Positions 24,620 through 37,327 of a stretch of 64,000 nt of DNA are shown here, piece after piece; position 1 is the first letter of the stretch; every line of letters starts with the position of its first letter. Position numbers and translations under genes: made by a program. This DNA is from Prosapia bicincta. Taxonomy: Eukaryota; Arthropoda; Insecta; Hemiptera; Cercopidae. Where the stretch lies: contig JBAIZL010000003.1 in the NCBI GenBank assembly GCA_036971475.1, positions 86,978,042 to 87,042,041 of the forward strand, in the 5' to 3' direction. The notes under the pieces are model-generated. The model saw only the letters and a list, made by a program, of their open reading frames with translations. It did no database searches and was not told the DNA's origin.

Positions 24620-25180
24620 TACCTTTTTTTAAAATATCTTCTTTGTTCGTCCTACAGATGATTGATTACAATCTTGGCATTTTATAATATACACACCATT
24701 TGATTAGAGCATATTATTTTTGTTATGTTTTATTATATTTTATTTTATTATCAGTTTTGTAAGTAATTTGTTTTTGTTTTTTATATAATCTTAAAATTTA
24801 TTTATTTCAATCCTGTGAATGTAAATGTTGTCCAAATTTGTTTTGTATCATTTAAATATAAAAGTTTGTTATATAAATGATTGATATAATTTCAACGTTT
24901 GTTAATTTTAATATCTGTTTTATTTGTTTTTTTTAAATAATGTTATTATTTAATTTATTTATAATTTTTCTTTGTTATCTATTTTATAATGCAATTTGGT
25001 ATTAGCCTATATTATATTCTCTTTTATTTGATTATGCATGTTCATTGGTATTTTATATACTTAATAGGTTTTACAATGCAGTGATTTTTTGGGTATAAGG
25101 ATGATTTGAATATTTAAATCAAATAGTATCAATAAATCAAATAATAATAATCAATTAGTATATGTATATGGGTCTAGTTT
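24620..25180 (-). pseudogene. Penelope-like element relic (connector plus start of GIY-YIG)
   Basis: The minus strand at about 24640-24700 reads GVYIIKCQDCNQSSVGRTKK, the counterpart of GVYKLECDHCNKVYIGQTKK in the better copy at 59.1-61.3 kb, including the two cysteines of CDHC. Upstream on the same strand (to 25180) the sequence parallels that copy's connector region. Examples are TGGTATTTTATA near 25050 and GTATAAGGATG near 25094, against ATAGGTATTTTATA and TATACGGATG at 59.8 kb. Frames are broken throughout. The RT core and the end of the endonuclease are absent. Confidence 0.7.
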
Positions 25181-25755
25181 TTTCGTATTAATATTTATGT
25201 ACTTTATTTACCTGTGCCTGATTTCGTGACGTAACCTTTGAGTTACTATACTCCTACCTCTACTACTACGTTAATGGGTTTACAGAGAACAATATTCGTT
25301 CAGATATTTCGCGGATGCTCAGAGTTTCGGCTGCATTAACCTGTGCAATTAACTCTCTGACAGGTTTCTGAAGAGCGCCGCCGACAGTTTTGCCGGTTGC
25401 TGTTTAATTGGCACTTAATGTGAAAACATGCCGTGTCTTTGGCCTTGGCGGCACGCAATGTCTTGCGCTCGCTAAACAAACTGTTCTTTGCAATCCTTTT
25501 GTAAAAGCAGAGCCTATTTCGCGGTTTTGTCTTAAGGCAAGTATAGCTGGCACCAATAGTATAAGAATTCAGATGGTTTATCATGGGAACAGGTGTAGAG
25601 CAAGATTAAACATAAAATGGAAGTCATATACTTCTTCATACTTCTGTATGTGTCATAAATGTTTGTATTATATAATAACTGGAGCACTGTGGAGTAATTT
25701 AAAAACATTATTAGTAAATACCCTTAAACCAGAAAATTCATACTAACTCAGTAAT
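25181..25755. other. No supported gene; overlapping open frames
   Basis: Open frames of 112 residues (plus, 25408-25746) and 82 residues (minus) overlap here. Neither shows a motif I recognise. The plus-strand frame ends just before the hammerhead-like motif at 25761, so it may be transposon-derived sequence. Confidence 0.25.
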
Positions 25756-25760
25756 TTACT

Positions 25761-25790
25761 CTGAAGATGATTGCTTTGCAATCGAAAAGT
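25761..25790 (+). ncRNA. Hammerhead-ribozyme-like core with perfect stem II
   Basis: CTGAAGA (25761-25767), one T, then GATTGC / TTT / GCAATC (six perfect pairs, 25769-25783), then GAAA (25784-25787). This fits the conserved hammerhead blocks and the stem II position. What follows (AGTACATC) gives no clear stem III, so this may be a decayed copy. A related motif with the same TTT loop lies at 43395. Confidence 0.45.
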
Positions 25791-25799
25791 ACATCAGGA

Positions 25800-26066
25800 C
25801 ATAAATAAAAGATTTTTGAGGTTTAAGAGGTTTTATTTATTTATAAAAAGTTTGTAATATATTTCAACTGCATAGATAATACATAGGAATAGATAGAAAT
25901 ATATAATTTTTTTCTTAAACTAAATTAATAGATAAATTTAAAAATATATAAACACAATTTTACATATAATAATATTATTAATATTATTTTAAAGATATAT
26001 TAATTATTAATACATATATTATTTTTAAGAAAATAATGTAACATATTATTTTATTATATGCATATA

Positions 26067-26114
<48 letters not shown>

Positions 26115-26178
26115 TTTTTCAACAACATTGTTTTCTTGTATTCACTTACACTTTAATGTACTTAAACAAGAATCTTAC
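25800..26178. other. AT-rich stretch ending in (TA)n and poly-T
   Basis: A TA run at about 26071-26095 runs straight into about 25 T residues (26096-26119). Confidence 0.8.
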
Positions 26179-26290
26179 TTGGTATATTTATGAGTCGACT
26201 TACAAGAGCTTATTAATTACACTCCTCTAATTATCGGGCCCTAGGAGATCATTTGCTTCTAGAATGTGTAGCTAAAATTGTTACTATTCT
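26179..26290. repeat. Duplicated ~110-bp segment, copy 2
   Basis: Near-identical partner of 24478-24592, in the same orientation. Confidence 0.9.
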
Positions 26291-26507
26291 AATATATTGA
26301 ACACCCTACACACAATAAAATAGATATGTGCTAATGATGGCTTGCTCCAATACATAAAACGTTGTATATTTTCAAGTATTCTTATTAATATATAACACAG
26401 TCACATATTGTAACATGAATGTAATGATATTATATACATATAATATAATAAGTCTACAGTAAATTATTTATTATAATAATGATTAATATAACACGTCATA
26501 TACGTCG

Positions 26508-27267
<760 letters not shown>

Positions 27268-27386
27268 AACTTGATTGAATGAATAAAAACGTATTTTATT
27301 AACGATTGAAAATGTGCACGAGATATATATATAAAGAGAGTGTGAGCTAATGGGAGAATTTAATAAATACTAATAATTTCCGAATA

Positions 27387-28074
27387 TAGTAATTCTTCGA
27401 TTATCCGAAGTATATCTCGGATGATGAAACGTCGGATAACTCAAACTTTGTCAGAAATCAAAAGGAATACATTTGGTGAGATGAATGAAACTTTGCCACA
27501 GGTATAAGAAAAGGCGTCTACTATATTGTCAAAAAAAAAAAAAAAAAAAAATACAAATACAAATAAAATATAATGGTTCTAAATAAGTAGAATCACTAAA
27601 AAAAAAATCGCTAAACTTATTTCGCGTTGGACAGGTATACTTTTTAAGCGCATGCGCTGGCAGACAACAGCCTCCTTAAGGACGTCAGTCGATCGCAAAA
27701 ATTTTTTCATCGTTACGTACGTTCTGAAAACATTAGGCATGGTATTGTATATTGAAAACTGATACAATTTTTAATTTATAGCTTTTTTGAAAATGTATAC
27801 TTTTAGTTTCTCTTTATGTGTATATTGTACTCCAGGCTCTGCAGTTAGGTTGGTATTGCGTTTTTGTGGAAACTTCCGCTCGGTTCCTCACTTTAAACCT
27901 CCCCCCTTCCAGCCACCTGCGCAAATAGTAATTTTTCACAAAGTGATTCTACTAGATTTCTTTGCTGTAAGAGTATGCCGAGAGCTAAAACGTATACATG
28001 TACTGCATTTTTTTGCTGCCCTTGCTAAACCAGAATTCGGTTAGTCGGGATTTCGGATAATCGAGATTCTACTT
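27387..28074. mobile_element. Tigger/pogo-type non-autonomous element (MITE-like)
   Basis: Left end (27387-27410) reads TAGTAATTCTTCGATTATCC. The right end on the minus strand reads AGTAGAATCTCGATTATCCG, with TA outside. Inner sequence shares blocks with 51540-51695 (ATGCCGAGAGC) and 57870-58065 (GCGCATGCGC-like block, TTTTGTGGAAACTTC, GGTTCCTCACTTTAAAC). No transposase was found; small open frames inside are not convincing. A poly-A run at 27529-27551 lies inside. Confidence 0.75.
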
Positions 28075-28955
28075 TAATTTTTTGACGTCCGAATTAGGTT
28101 ATAAAAAAACCGATCAAGTATATGAATATGAGAAAATAAAAACAAGTCAAAAACGTTTTTTTTTTGTAAAACAATAGCACTACGAATTTTATCAATTCTG
28201 CCGTAAAAGATATTTCCAACATTTTATGGCCTCGACTAGATTGTTGATGTTTCTCGTATTATTTTATTGGGTGCAATTAACCAATGAATAGTACCGTAAC
28301 GCTTCCTGCGGGCAATCCAAAGCTTGTTTTAGTGCGTATATTATTTTACTAAATTCTTGTCTTCTCTTTTATTATCTCTTGTTATTGTGGATAAAAACAT
28401 AACACGATTGAGATAAAATGCATCTATCTCTCGTACTAAATCCATGTAACCTACAAGTTATTTGATTTTATAATTGTGTTTATAAATTCTATTTCTATTA
28501 CAAATTTTCTTAACATGGCATTGATTTGTACATATTGAAGAAATAAAATCACTTCTTAACAAAATTTTGTCATCTTCAATGGAACTTTAATCAGAAAATG
28601 TAACGAAGTTCTCTATCTAAAGAAGCATTAAAACAGGCATCAATGGTCATTTATCTTCATGAATATGCAGAACTAAACGGCCATTCATACCTACGCTAAT
28701 TATACACAGCCTACATTGGTCATGTTTGCATTATACTTGACCGAGTGGATGCGTTTATTGTTAAACAAGGCGCTGACTGTTGGAGAGGCTATTATATGCC
28801 ATTTATATTTACAGTGGGCAATAAATTCATTTCAAATGTGTAAATATTTATGTTTTATTGGACAATACGATCGTTGCACATTATATGGATCGGTTAGGTT
28901 TATTTGTATGCTATTCCAAAAGGAGGGTTTTGGCAATGTCGAGGGTTTTCTTTAA
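28075..28955. other. No recognised feature
   Basis: AT-rich; open frames (79 residues at 28716) show no motif. Confidence 0.4.
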
Positions 28956-28959
28956 TTGG

Positions 28960-30065
28960 CTCTTTAGTTCTTCAATATTCTTTCATTGATAATTTTTGTT
29001 TAGTTATATCTTTCGTAATCATTTTCTAATCTTTAATTATTCAATATTCTTCTATTGTTTATTTTTTATTATACATAACTTTTGTGAATATTTTAAGCTC
29101 TTTAGTCTTTCATTGTTTTTTCATTATTTATTTTGTATTAAATATATATTTTTGGTGAATATATTCTGGTCTTTAGTTCTTCAATATTCTTCTATTGTTT
29201 ATTTTTCATTATACATAACTTTTGTGAATATTTTAAGCTCTTTAGTCTTTCATTGTTTTTTCATTATTTATTTTGTATTAAATATATATTTTTGGTGAAT
29301 ATATTCTGGTCTTTAGTTCTTCAATATTCTTCTATTGTTTATTTTTTATTATACATAACTTTTGTGAATATTTTAAGCTCTTTAGTCTTTCATTGTTTTT
29401 TCATTATTTATTTTGTATTAAATATATATTTTTGGTGAATATATTCTGGTCTTTAGTTCTTCAATATTCTTCTATTGTTTATTTTTTATTATACATAACT
29501 TTTGTGAATATTTTAAGCTCTTTATTCTTTCATTGTTTTTTCATTATTTATTTTGTATTAAATATATATTTTTGGTGAATATATTCTGGTCTTTAGTTCT
29601 TCAATATTCTTCTATTGTTTATTTTTTATTATACATAACTTTTGTGAATATTTTAAGCTCTTTAGTCTTTCATTGTTTCTTCATTATTTATTTTGTATTA
29701 AATATATATTTTTGGTGAATATATTCTGGTCTTTAGTTCTTCAATATTCTTCTATTGTTTATTTTTTTACTATATACATTTTTTGTAATTATTTTATACT
29801 CTTTAGTTCTTCAATATTCTCCCATAGTTTACATTTTATTAAATATATCTTTTGTGATGATTTTCGTCTCTTCAGTTCTTCAATATTCTTTCACTGTTTA
29901 TTTTTTTAATATATATATATATCTTTTGAGGTTACATTCTACTCTTTAATTATTCAATATTCTTCCATTTAAATTTTTTAATCTACATATATCTTTTATG
30001 AATATTTTCTACTCTTTAATTCTTCAATATACTTTAATTTTTTATTATATTCAAATTTTGTGATT
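28960..30065. repeat. 140-bp dimeric satellite with monomeric flanks
   Basis: TCAATATTCT recurs at 29041, 29181, 29321, 29461, 29601 and 29741, an exact 140-bp period with almost identical units. Each unit has two related halves of about 70 bp, starting CTTTAGTTCTTCAATATTC and CTTTAGTCTTTCATTG, each ending in a TTTTGTGAATATTTTA or TTTTGGTGAATATATT block. On both sides (28960-29040 and 29760-30065) only diverged ~70-bp monomers occur. The repeated 61-residue hydrophobic frames are artefacts: 140 is not divisible by three. Confidence 0.95.
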
Positions 30066-31211
30066 ATATTATGCTTATCTTCAATTTAGATTTTCCTAAA
30101 AAAATGTTTTTTTTTCAAACGAATTATATTCTTCACTATCATCTTTCTCACCCCACTTCTCGCAGACCTACGCGTTTGATATTAAACATACAGGCAGGAC
30201 TCTGAGTCCAAGAGCAGGTATCCATCTGGGAACGTAATGGCTCTGTTACGTGGGCCATTCGGAAAATAATGAACGTTTTTTAGGGCAAACAATATTATTT
30301 TATTTAAGGGGAAGCTGTGGAAAGGTGTAGTATCGCAGGAGCATGGTCGCTAACCTGAAGTAGACAGAAGTTAAGGGAGGTGGTCTTACGCTGCTCTGTA
30401 TTTGGAGGCAACACTCAAGCCTACGTCAATATGCCTGGCTACATACCTCCATGAAGCTCCTTTGGGTTTTATCTGGGTGGTAAAGTCATTCTATAATCTA
30501 CCTCGGTCTTAATATTGCTACACAATTTTACGGAAATAAAATACAAAGCTCTCAATGGAGACGACTGAATATTTTGTACTTTAATGTTCCAAGTTAAACG
30601 TCATATAAAATAACTAAGCTAGAATCAAAGACATTAATTACTGTAAAAGTTAATATCCGCAAACGCGAGGTCAATGCGTTCTAGCTTGCTTGCGGTAGGC
30701 CAGAGTGTCTTGTAAAAGTGCTGAGAAGCGGTTTGAGTTACACTGTGTTATCTAGACTCACATTGCACTGACACCCGAAGCCGCTAAAGGTAGCTATATA
30801 ATAACTGCCAACACTCAACAGCTGTTCATTTGTAGCTAAATTAGTCGTCGGAATAAATTGTTTAATTTTAACACAAAAGACTCAACTTATTAATCTTGGC
30901 GGACTCACAGATTGGCAAACTTACGCACATAGGCATGCCAAGTGCCACTGTGGATTTATATTGTGAAGTAGTATTCTTTTTATTTTTGTTTTTATGATCG
31001 TGCTTGAGATTATGTTAACCGTACAAGAGAGCCAATTTGACCCCTTCTCTTTAAACCAGGGGTTTCATGTTCATACGTTTTCGAAACCCTTGTTAGTAAA
31101 TAATTATTTGAATACAATCACTTGTGATTTATGTAGTAATATTAACACAATTTTCTAAGGAAATTTCAACATAAGTAGAAAATTTAAGTTTATATTATAA
31201 TTTTCAAACAT
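30066..31211. other. No recognised feature
   Basis: No coding motif or repeat recognised. Confidence 0.4.
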
Positions 31212-31393
31212 CCTTCACTTAAATCCCTCTTTCCCTCTCCCCCTCTTTGCCTCTTTCCTTTCTCAATTTTCCCATTATCTTCCACTTTCCCTCTCACTTT
31301 TATTACATTTCTCCTACTATCTTCTCTTTCACTACTTCTTACTCTCTCTCTCTTTCTCTCACCCCTCTAACTCTTTCTCTCTCTCTTTCTCTG
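31212..31393. repeat. Polypyrimidine (CT-rich) tract
   Basis: About 180 bp of almost pure C+T on the plus strand with repeated CTCTTTC, low in purines. Confidence 0.9.
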
Positions 31394-34015
31394 TAAGAGG
31401 TGTGCCGTTGGATAGACCACATAGGACATAGGAAAATGTCAACCAATAAAGGGTCAGTGTATTTTCTATATCTTTTAAATACCATCTATATAATAATACA
31501 AAAATATAAGACGGATTGTAAAATGAAGACATTATAAAATGATTACATTGATATCATTTGAATAATACATTGAACATGTTTAATTATTGTTTAAAAATCA
31601 GACTTTAAAAACCTAATTAATTTTAAATGCTCGCAACTAATATAATGTCCATAAAGAATATATTCGGCTTCTTGAAGCAACAAATTTAACTAGTATTTTT
31701 GACTATGACTTCGCAAGGTATTGGTTCTAGAGAGGTCAGCTGATAGAACTATTACTATCTTAGGCCCAGTTATAATCATATTTAAGGCCGTTAACAGTAA
31801 ATCTGTAATACTTGATCAATTGATATTCAATTTGAAATTTTTCTATATACCATACGTTACCTAAACATAGTTTTAAAGAGGAAAAGGTTATTTTAAGCGT
31901 CGTAAAACATATATAGTTTTGATAGTGCTAGAAGCCTATTTTAGTTCAGAACAATATTCCTAGAAAATAATTATTTTCGTAATTCTAAAACCACGGTTGC
32001 ATTAAATTCATTTAGTTACATTAATTAAGCGTCTAGTACACCTATTAAGCATCTAGTTAGGATTGATTTGATTAGAAAAAAAAACTAAAGCGTAGATTTT
32101 CTGAACGTAAAATGTAGCATTTGTATAGGGAAACTCGGGCTCCTTTACCGGATGCATGTGAGTAAACATTAAGTTTATAAAAATTGAGTGTCGAGATTTC
32201 ATTGTTTTATTTTGCTATAGTGCGTAAACGTATTTCGTCTTGTGTGTGTTCAAGCATTTCCCGACTTCCGTATTATCATTTGTCGAGTTATATAATTTTT
32301 TTGATAATCAAATCTATCCAAAAGGGATACTTCAGAGATATAATGAACTTTATACATCGCGAGACGTAGCAAGAGACTTGAAATGCCCAAAAGGAGAGTC
32401 CGGGGATTAGTGGAGGTGGGAGGTCAGGCAGTCTACCCCCTTTCTTCCATCTTGGTACAGTGAGAAACAATACACATTAGTTGTGGCGGACCGATTCGTA
32501 TAGCTACGGGTATAGCTGACACCCATCACTGTATATGTCAAGTAGGATACTGTGCATAGTCCCGCTACGTCTCTTTATATTTCTCTCGAATTATAAGTGT
32601 ATAATATGACATTTTTATTTTATACGGTTTTGTATTTGTTCCTAAATTGAACCTATGATTCACATTTTTTTAAAATGCTAATCAGTTCATGTTTTTCCGA
32701 GATTGAAATCACCTTTTTCTTACTTAAAACGTATGTTTGAGAACGTGTGGGAAAAGCAATAATATGGATGGGAAAGTTGAATACCTTTTGGGCACGTATT
32801 ACCAATATATCTTTCCGATAGGGTACACTGAAGAGGCTCCACGTTGTTTAATTTTGAAAAGTGGATTTCACTTCATTTATAAGAATACGATATTGTATTT
32901 TCAAGAATCGTAGGTACGAGATTGGCCTCAATAAAACCCTGTACATTTCTAGTTAGAAATTGGCTTTTTTCATGTAATAAAAACAAAACTTTAGTAGCGG
33001 TGTATCAAGTCGCAATTTCGGTTGAAATCTGTTTGTACATTCTACTGGTGTTAGATTTTTCATTGTGTTATACTGTTTTCCGACTTTACTAGTCTAACGT
33101 TAGTACCTTGCTGTGTATGACGTCACGGACCCTTCATCGATTTGATGGATAAGTAGCAAACAATGGCCAAACAATTAGTTGGAACTCGTTACTTAGAAGG
33201 CTGCTAAATGGCATATTCAATGTGATGGATTGGGTCGCGATATATTACAAAGTGGTTTTAAAGTGATTGAAAATAGAAAGCGTTGTAAGGAGTGGTGCAA
33301 AGGATAAGTGTGTGTGGTTTGTTAGTCGTCTAGTCTGTGAACGATTTGAGTAACGATTTTTGAGATGGAGATTAGTGGAAAGAAAAAGTTTAAAAGTTGA
33401 AAGTTTTGCTATTTTTTAATTTTCTAGGTCGTTTACGTCAGGAAATTTTCTCGTAGATTACAGACTATTTTGAACAAGTAAAAAATAATTTTAAAACATA
33501 TTTTATATATCTTAAAAAATTTAAAGTTTACCAAGAGCTTCTTATTTGTTACGGCCCATTGGATCTATCCGCTCTTCGAATCTTTCTGCAACTAACTCTT
33601 AACGATTTTTCACTTTTATAATTAACTAGTAACTCACAGTTTTAGCACCTCACATACTACGTTACATTCCCAAAATCAAGTAAAAATTATCTTCTACTTT
33701 AAAAAAAACCAAGTACTCTTCTATTTCAAAACTATCAAGTAAAACATGTCTATAATCTATGAACCTGAACCAGGCAGTATTTTACTCTCCGTCCTGGTTA
33801 CGGTTACTGAAAATTTGTAATTAATTCCCCCCCCCCACTTAAGGTTCAAAGGCAATCACAAGCATGTTCTGTTTTCCCAGTGAAAACGGGAATTATTGTT
33901 TAATTGCAACTCCTAAAACTCCCTTAAAGTCTCCATTAAACTGTACTACATAGTACAAGTATTAGAATTATTAAGACTGTGTGGATTAACATGTTTTAAG
34001 CACAATAATATAATT
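31394..34015. other. 2.6 kb without a recognised gene
   Basis: Open frames are at most about 60 residues and carry no motif. A C10 run occurs near 33828. No transposon ends were recognised. Confidence 0.4.
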
Positions 34016-34322
34016 ATTACTACTTTTGGCATCACTTGGCAAAACAATCACTACTTACTGATATTTTTCAGCAGACGCATTTCGCACTAGATCAATGCAT
34101 GGTTCAATGCTGTGAGTCACAAACAATACTTTCTCAGGTGTGTTGTATTGGTGTTGTATGGTGTATAATTGTTCATAGATTAGTTATTGAATTCACCACA
34201 CTTGAGCAAATCTTGGTGTGACTCACAGCATTAAACAATGCACTGATCTAGTGTAAAACGCGTCTGCTAAAAAATATCACTAAGTAGTGATTTTTTGTCA
34301 AGTGATACCAAAAGTAGTAATT
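34016..34322. repeat. Inverted repeat with ~115-bp arms (Penelope family 2 termini)
   Basis: Starting ACTACTTTTGGCATCACTTG, 34018-34135 is the imperfect reverse complement of 34205-34320, around a loop of about 70 bp. Each arm carries the block that, read outwards, is TGCACTGATCTAGTGTAAAA or its partner with GTGCGAAATGCGTCTGCTG. The same block lies at 13110-13150 beside a Penelope endonuclease relic, so I infer a head-to-head pair of that family's 3' ends. Confidence 0.75.
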
Positions 34323-34930
34323 AAACCAAAATTTTAAAACAACCTCAAAATGTACAATACAAAAAAATGCAAAGTAATAAAATCATTGCATTGAGTATAA
34401 ATGGAAAAGCTCCTTGACAAGCAACTAATCTCATGTTAAATTTTATTGCTCATACATTAACAGAATTTATTAATGTGTTGTATGTTCAAAAAAAAACTTT
34501 TCATGCAAAAACACGGAAACTCATATGGTATTTTTGTTTATTCACGAGCGTTTATTTAAAGGGTTTACAATTCCTGGGCTATCGATTCATGTGTGAATCA
34601 TGTCGTGACTAAACCTTCCTCAACCGACCAGTATGGGGTCAGTGCCTTACAGAGGTCATAGGTCAAACCAGACTTTACTTGAGTTTATCTTCTAGGAGTT
34701 CACTATATTTATGAATCAAGAACGCTGTATGTTTGTTTAAACATTTGTCGTTTGAAACAAGAACTGAATAAATACTTTGTATTTCGTATTGAAATCATAT
34801 AAATTGAAAACATTTATATTCATCTATATACGTTGATAACATCTTCTGTTTATGTAAGATGTAAAGAATGCGCTTTTCATGTATTGGCTAACCATTCGCT
34901 GTGTATAAGGGAGTCTCTCTATCGCCACAG
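34323..34930. other. No recognised feature
   Basis: AT-rich; no coding or repeat structure recognised. Confidence 0.4.
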
Positions 34931-34934
34931 CCTC

Positions 34935-35305
34935 TTTGAGGAAAAAAGAAAGAAAGAAAAGAGAGAGAGCGACTATATTAATAAATGTTTTAGCGATAAA
35001 AGATTAAGAAAAAGAAACAGACTAAGAAAAAGAAGAAGATTAAGAAAGAGAGAAACTCGAGTATTGAATGTTTTAGTGATAAAAGAATAAGATACTGAAA
35101 GAGAAAGAAAAAGAAAGAGAAGGAGAGAGAGAGCCTCGAGTAATGAATGTTTTAGTGATAAAAGAGTAAGAAGGAGAAACAGGAAGAAAGAGAAACATTC
35201 GAGTAATGAATATCTTGGTAATAAAAGAATAAGAAACTGAAAGAGGAAGAAAAATAATAAAAGAGAGACTCGAGTAATAAGTGTTTAAGTGATGAAAGAG
35301 CATGC
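34935..35305. repeat. Purine-rich ~65-75-bp tandem array
   Basis: CTCGAGTA or TTCGAGTA recurs at about 35057, 35133, 35197 and 35270. Each is followed by a TGAATGTTTTAGTGATAAAA-like block and a long GAAAGAGAAAG tract. The plus strand is almost entirely purine between the blocks. Confidence 0.85.
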
Positions 35306-35474
35306 GTACAGAAAATCTACAAAACTAATATGGCGGAAATAATTAACGTTAAAAGATGTATTATAGCCTATTTCCTTTGCAGTTCACCACAGATAGTCTT
35401 AATTGTAATGTTGATATTTATCTTAATTATATAACTTAATGGTGATGTGCTATACTTGGGTTTTCCGTCCGATA

Positions 35475-36313
35475 CAACATAACTCCAATTATCCGAATCC
35501 CGGCCTTCGATTATCCGAATAGCGTTCAGATTTTCAGAAGAAAACATATAAGCCGGAACCTTATTGCTATATCCAGAATAATGGTTTAATCTACTTCTAC
35601 TACTAGCATAATCTCAGCAAAGCTAGTGTATGCGCAGTGCAGACGTTATTTGAACGTTGATTCACCGTCACAGTGCAGTACTGTATGTGGGCTGTCGACA
35701 GGTGAGCGACCCGACTGTAACTATTCATTTTGATTAGTAAGTCAGTGTGTTTATTCGCATCGGTCCGTTGTTTTGTTTGTGAGTGAGTTTCGTCTTTCAC
35801 CATTGCTTCTATAAGACGAGTTGTATTATCGTTAGAGGATAAACTAATTATAGATCAATCAGATAAAGGACTTGACTGGTGCACTATTGGCTGAGATGTA
35901 AGGGGTTGAACAATCAATGTTTGCAGACATTAAAAGGAGCAAACCTACAATTTTAAACTTCGAGTCAGTGCTTGAAAATGGAGATAAAAGTACTCGAAGA
36001 AAATCAATGAAAGCAGCAAAAACGAAAGAATTAGAAGATCCAGCTTTTAAGAGTTTTTGGCAAAACGTTCTATGGGAAACCCATTTTGGATCCGATTCTT
36101 TGTGACAAAGCTAAGATCTTGGACTTTTTGTGAAAACGTTTAGACAAAATATGCAACTATAATAAAATTATTTTCTCCTATTGGCAAACTACATGTCGTA
36201 AGACTACTTGACTATTGAAATACACAGTTTTTCGAAAAAAACGAATTATCCAAATTTTTGTCCATTCGGTTTTGCTCCGGTCCCAATGTTTTCGTATGAT
36301 TGGAGTTCTACTG
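35475..36313 (+). mobile_element. Tigger/pogo element, internally deleted, TA target
   Basis: The left end after TA reads CAACATAACTCCAATTATCC. The right end on the minus strand reads CAGTAGAACTCCAATCATAC, with TA outside, giving inverted termini of the Tigger type. The 839-bp interior carries the N-terminal DNA-binding part of the transposase (35817-36125) and no catalytic DDE domain. Inner end sequences contain repeated ATCCGAAT. Confidence 0.85.
35817..36125 (+). pseudogene. Tigger/jerky transposase, N-terminal DNA-binding domain
   Basis: The reading begins RVVLSLEDKLIIDQSDKG, the first helix-turn-helix of CENP-B/Tigger proteins. It shifts frame near 35885, reaches a stop, then continues as the open segment at 35917-36105 (FADIKRSKPTILNF, RRKSMKAAKTKELED). 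A further shift near 36065 is needed to reach PILCDKAKIL at about 36093-36122, the start of the second (Tc5-like) DNA-binding domain. At least two frameshifts and one stop make it dead. The family match is by characteristic motif order; I am confident in Tigger/pogo, less in the subfamily. Confidence 0.85.
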
Positions 36314-37327
36314 TAGTTTTAAGATGAACGATATAAAAAAATGTAAATATAGATAAGATTGAGATAAGGAGATAAAACATGTTGCATAAAAATATAGTTC
36401 TCAAGGTCTACAGGACGGATCAGTCCCGCCTAGGAGGCTACTAATGTGAGGGCCCTAAGGTAGAGCAAAGGAGAGTGAACAAAGCTTTGATTGCTCTATT
36501 TGGAACGAACCAGTCAGAGTGGAATGAATGTTCAAAAACCCTGGTAGTCCCGAGTGGTAATGGAAAAGCTGCCGAAGCCGAAGAGTCTGGTTGGAGTTCG
36601 TCTCGCCTCAAATGCGGGCCGGTAACCGGTCCAGGCTTTACAGTAAAAGCCCTTTGGATTATTTATATTCTGGCATCACCGGGGCATGACACCACGACCT
36701 GCGATTCGGGACTAATGCTAGCCACTTGTTCGGGAGTCACGCGTTTCTGGTTGGATTCGTGGAGGCGAGGATTCACATAATCGATTTTAGATACAACATA
36801 TATTTTGCGTATCTTTGTGCTTTTCTTGGACAGAGGGATAAGAGGTGACCACTTGAGTGACCTTTGTCCACTTATATCATGTTCCTGCATTTTTCTTTTT
36901 TCTTTCTCTTTTCACAATCACGCTGGCAAATATTTACGATCGTTAGAAGCTTCTAAGTTGAATGTTTCTAATCGCAAACAGGAAGCCTATAACGTTGACC
37001 TAAGTTACTTCGCCCCACAATATGTTTAGGGTTCTTATATACAGCCCTTTGAAGAAGAAGTAATAAAGTCTTACGGAAGCCTGGAACAAAATATTCATTA
37101 CTAGAAAAATGTTATTTCATATCGAAGCTAATTAAACATCGAATTTATCTAATATCGACCGTCTCATGGAAGTCATCTTATACAGTTCTCCAAATTCTGT
37201 CTTGATAGCCCTTATCACGTTTATAGGAAACATATTTATACTGATTCAACGTGGCGTCTACCTCTATCTCTATATGCCGTTTCCCCTACTGCGATCTCTC
37301 AAGGTCAGGTGTACGGTTAAAAGACAG
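36314..37327. other. No supported gene
   Basis: 36400-36780 is richer in G+C and contains a 101-residue plus-strand frame (36475-36780) without recognisable motifs. No repeat match was found within the window. It could be unique host sequence. Confidence 0.3.

Noticed and set aside
27387..28074. Small coding gene at 27787-28044
   Set aside because: Lies wholly inside a TA-flanked MITE and its sequence recurs, diverged and out of frame, at 57.9 kb.
28996..29949. Repeated hydrophobic 61-residue proteins that look like multi-pass membrane proteins
   Set aside because: They come from a 140-bp T-rich satellite. The period is not a multiple of three and each unit only restarts the same frame by chance; no upstream gene structure.
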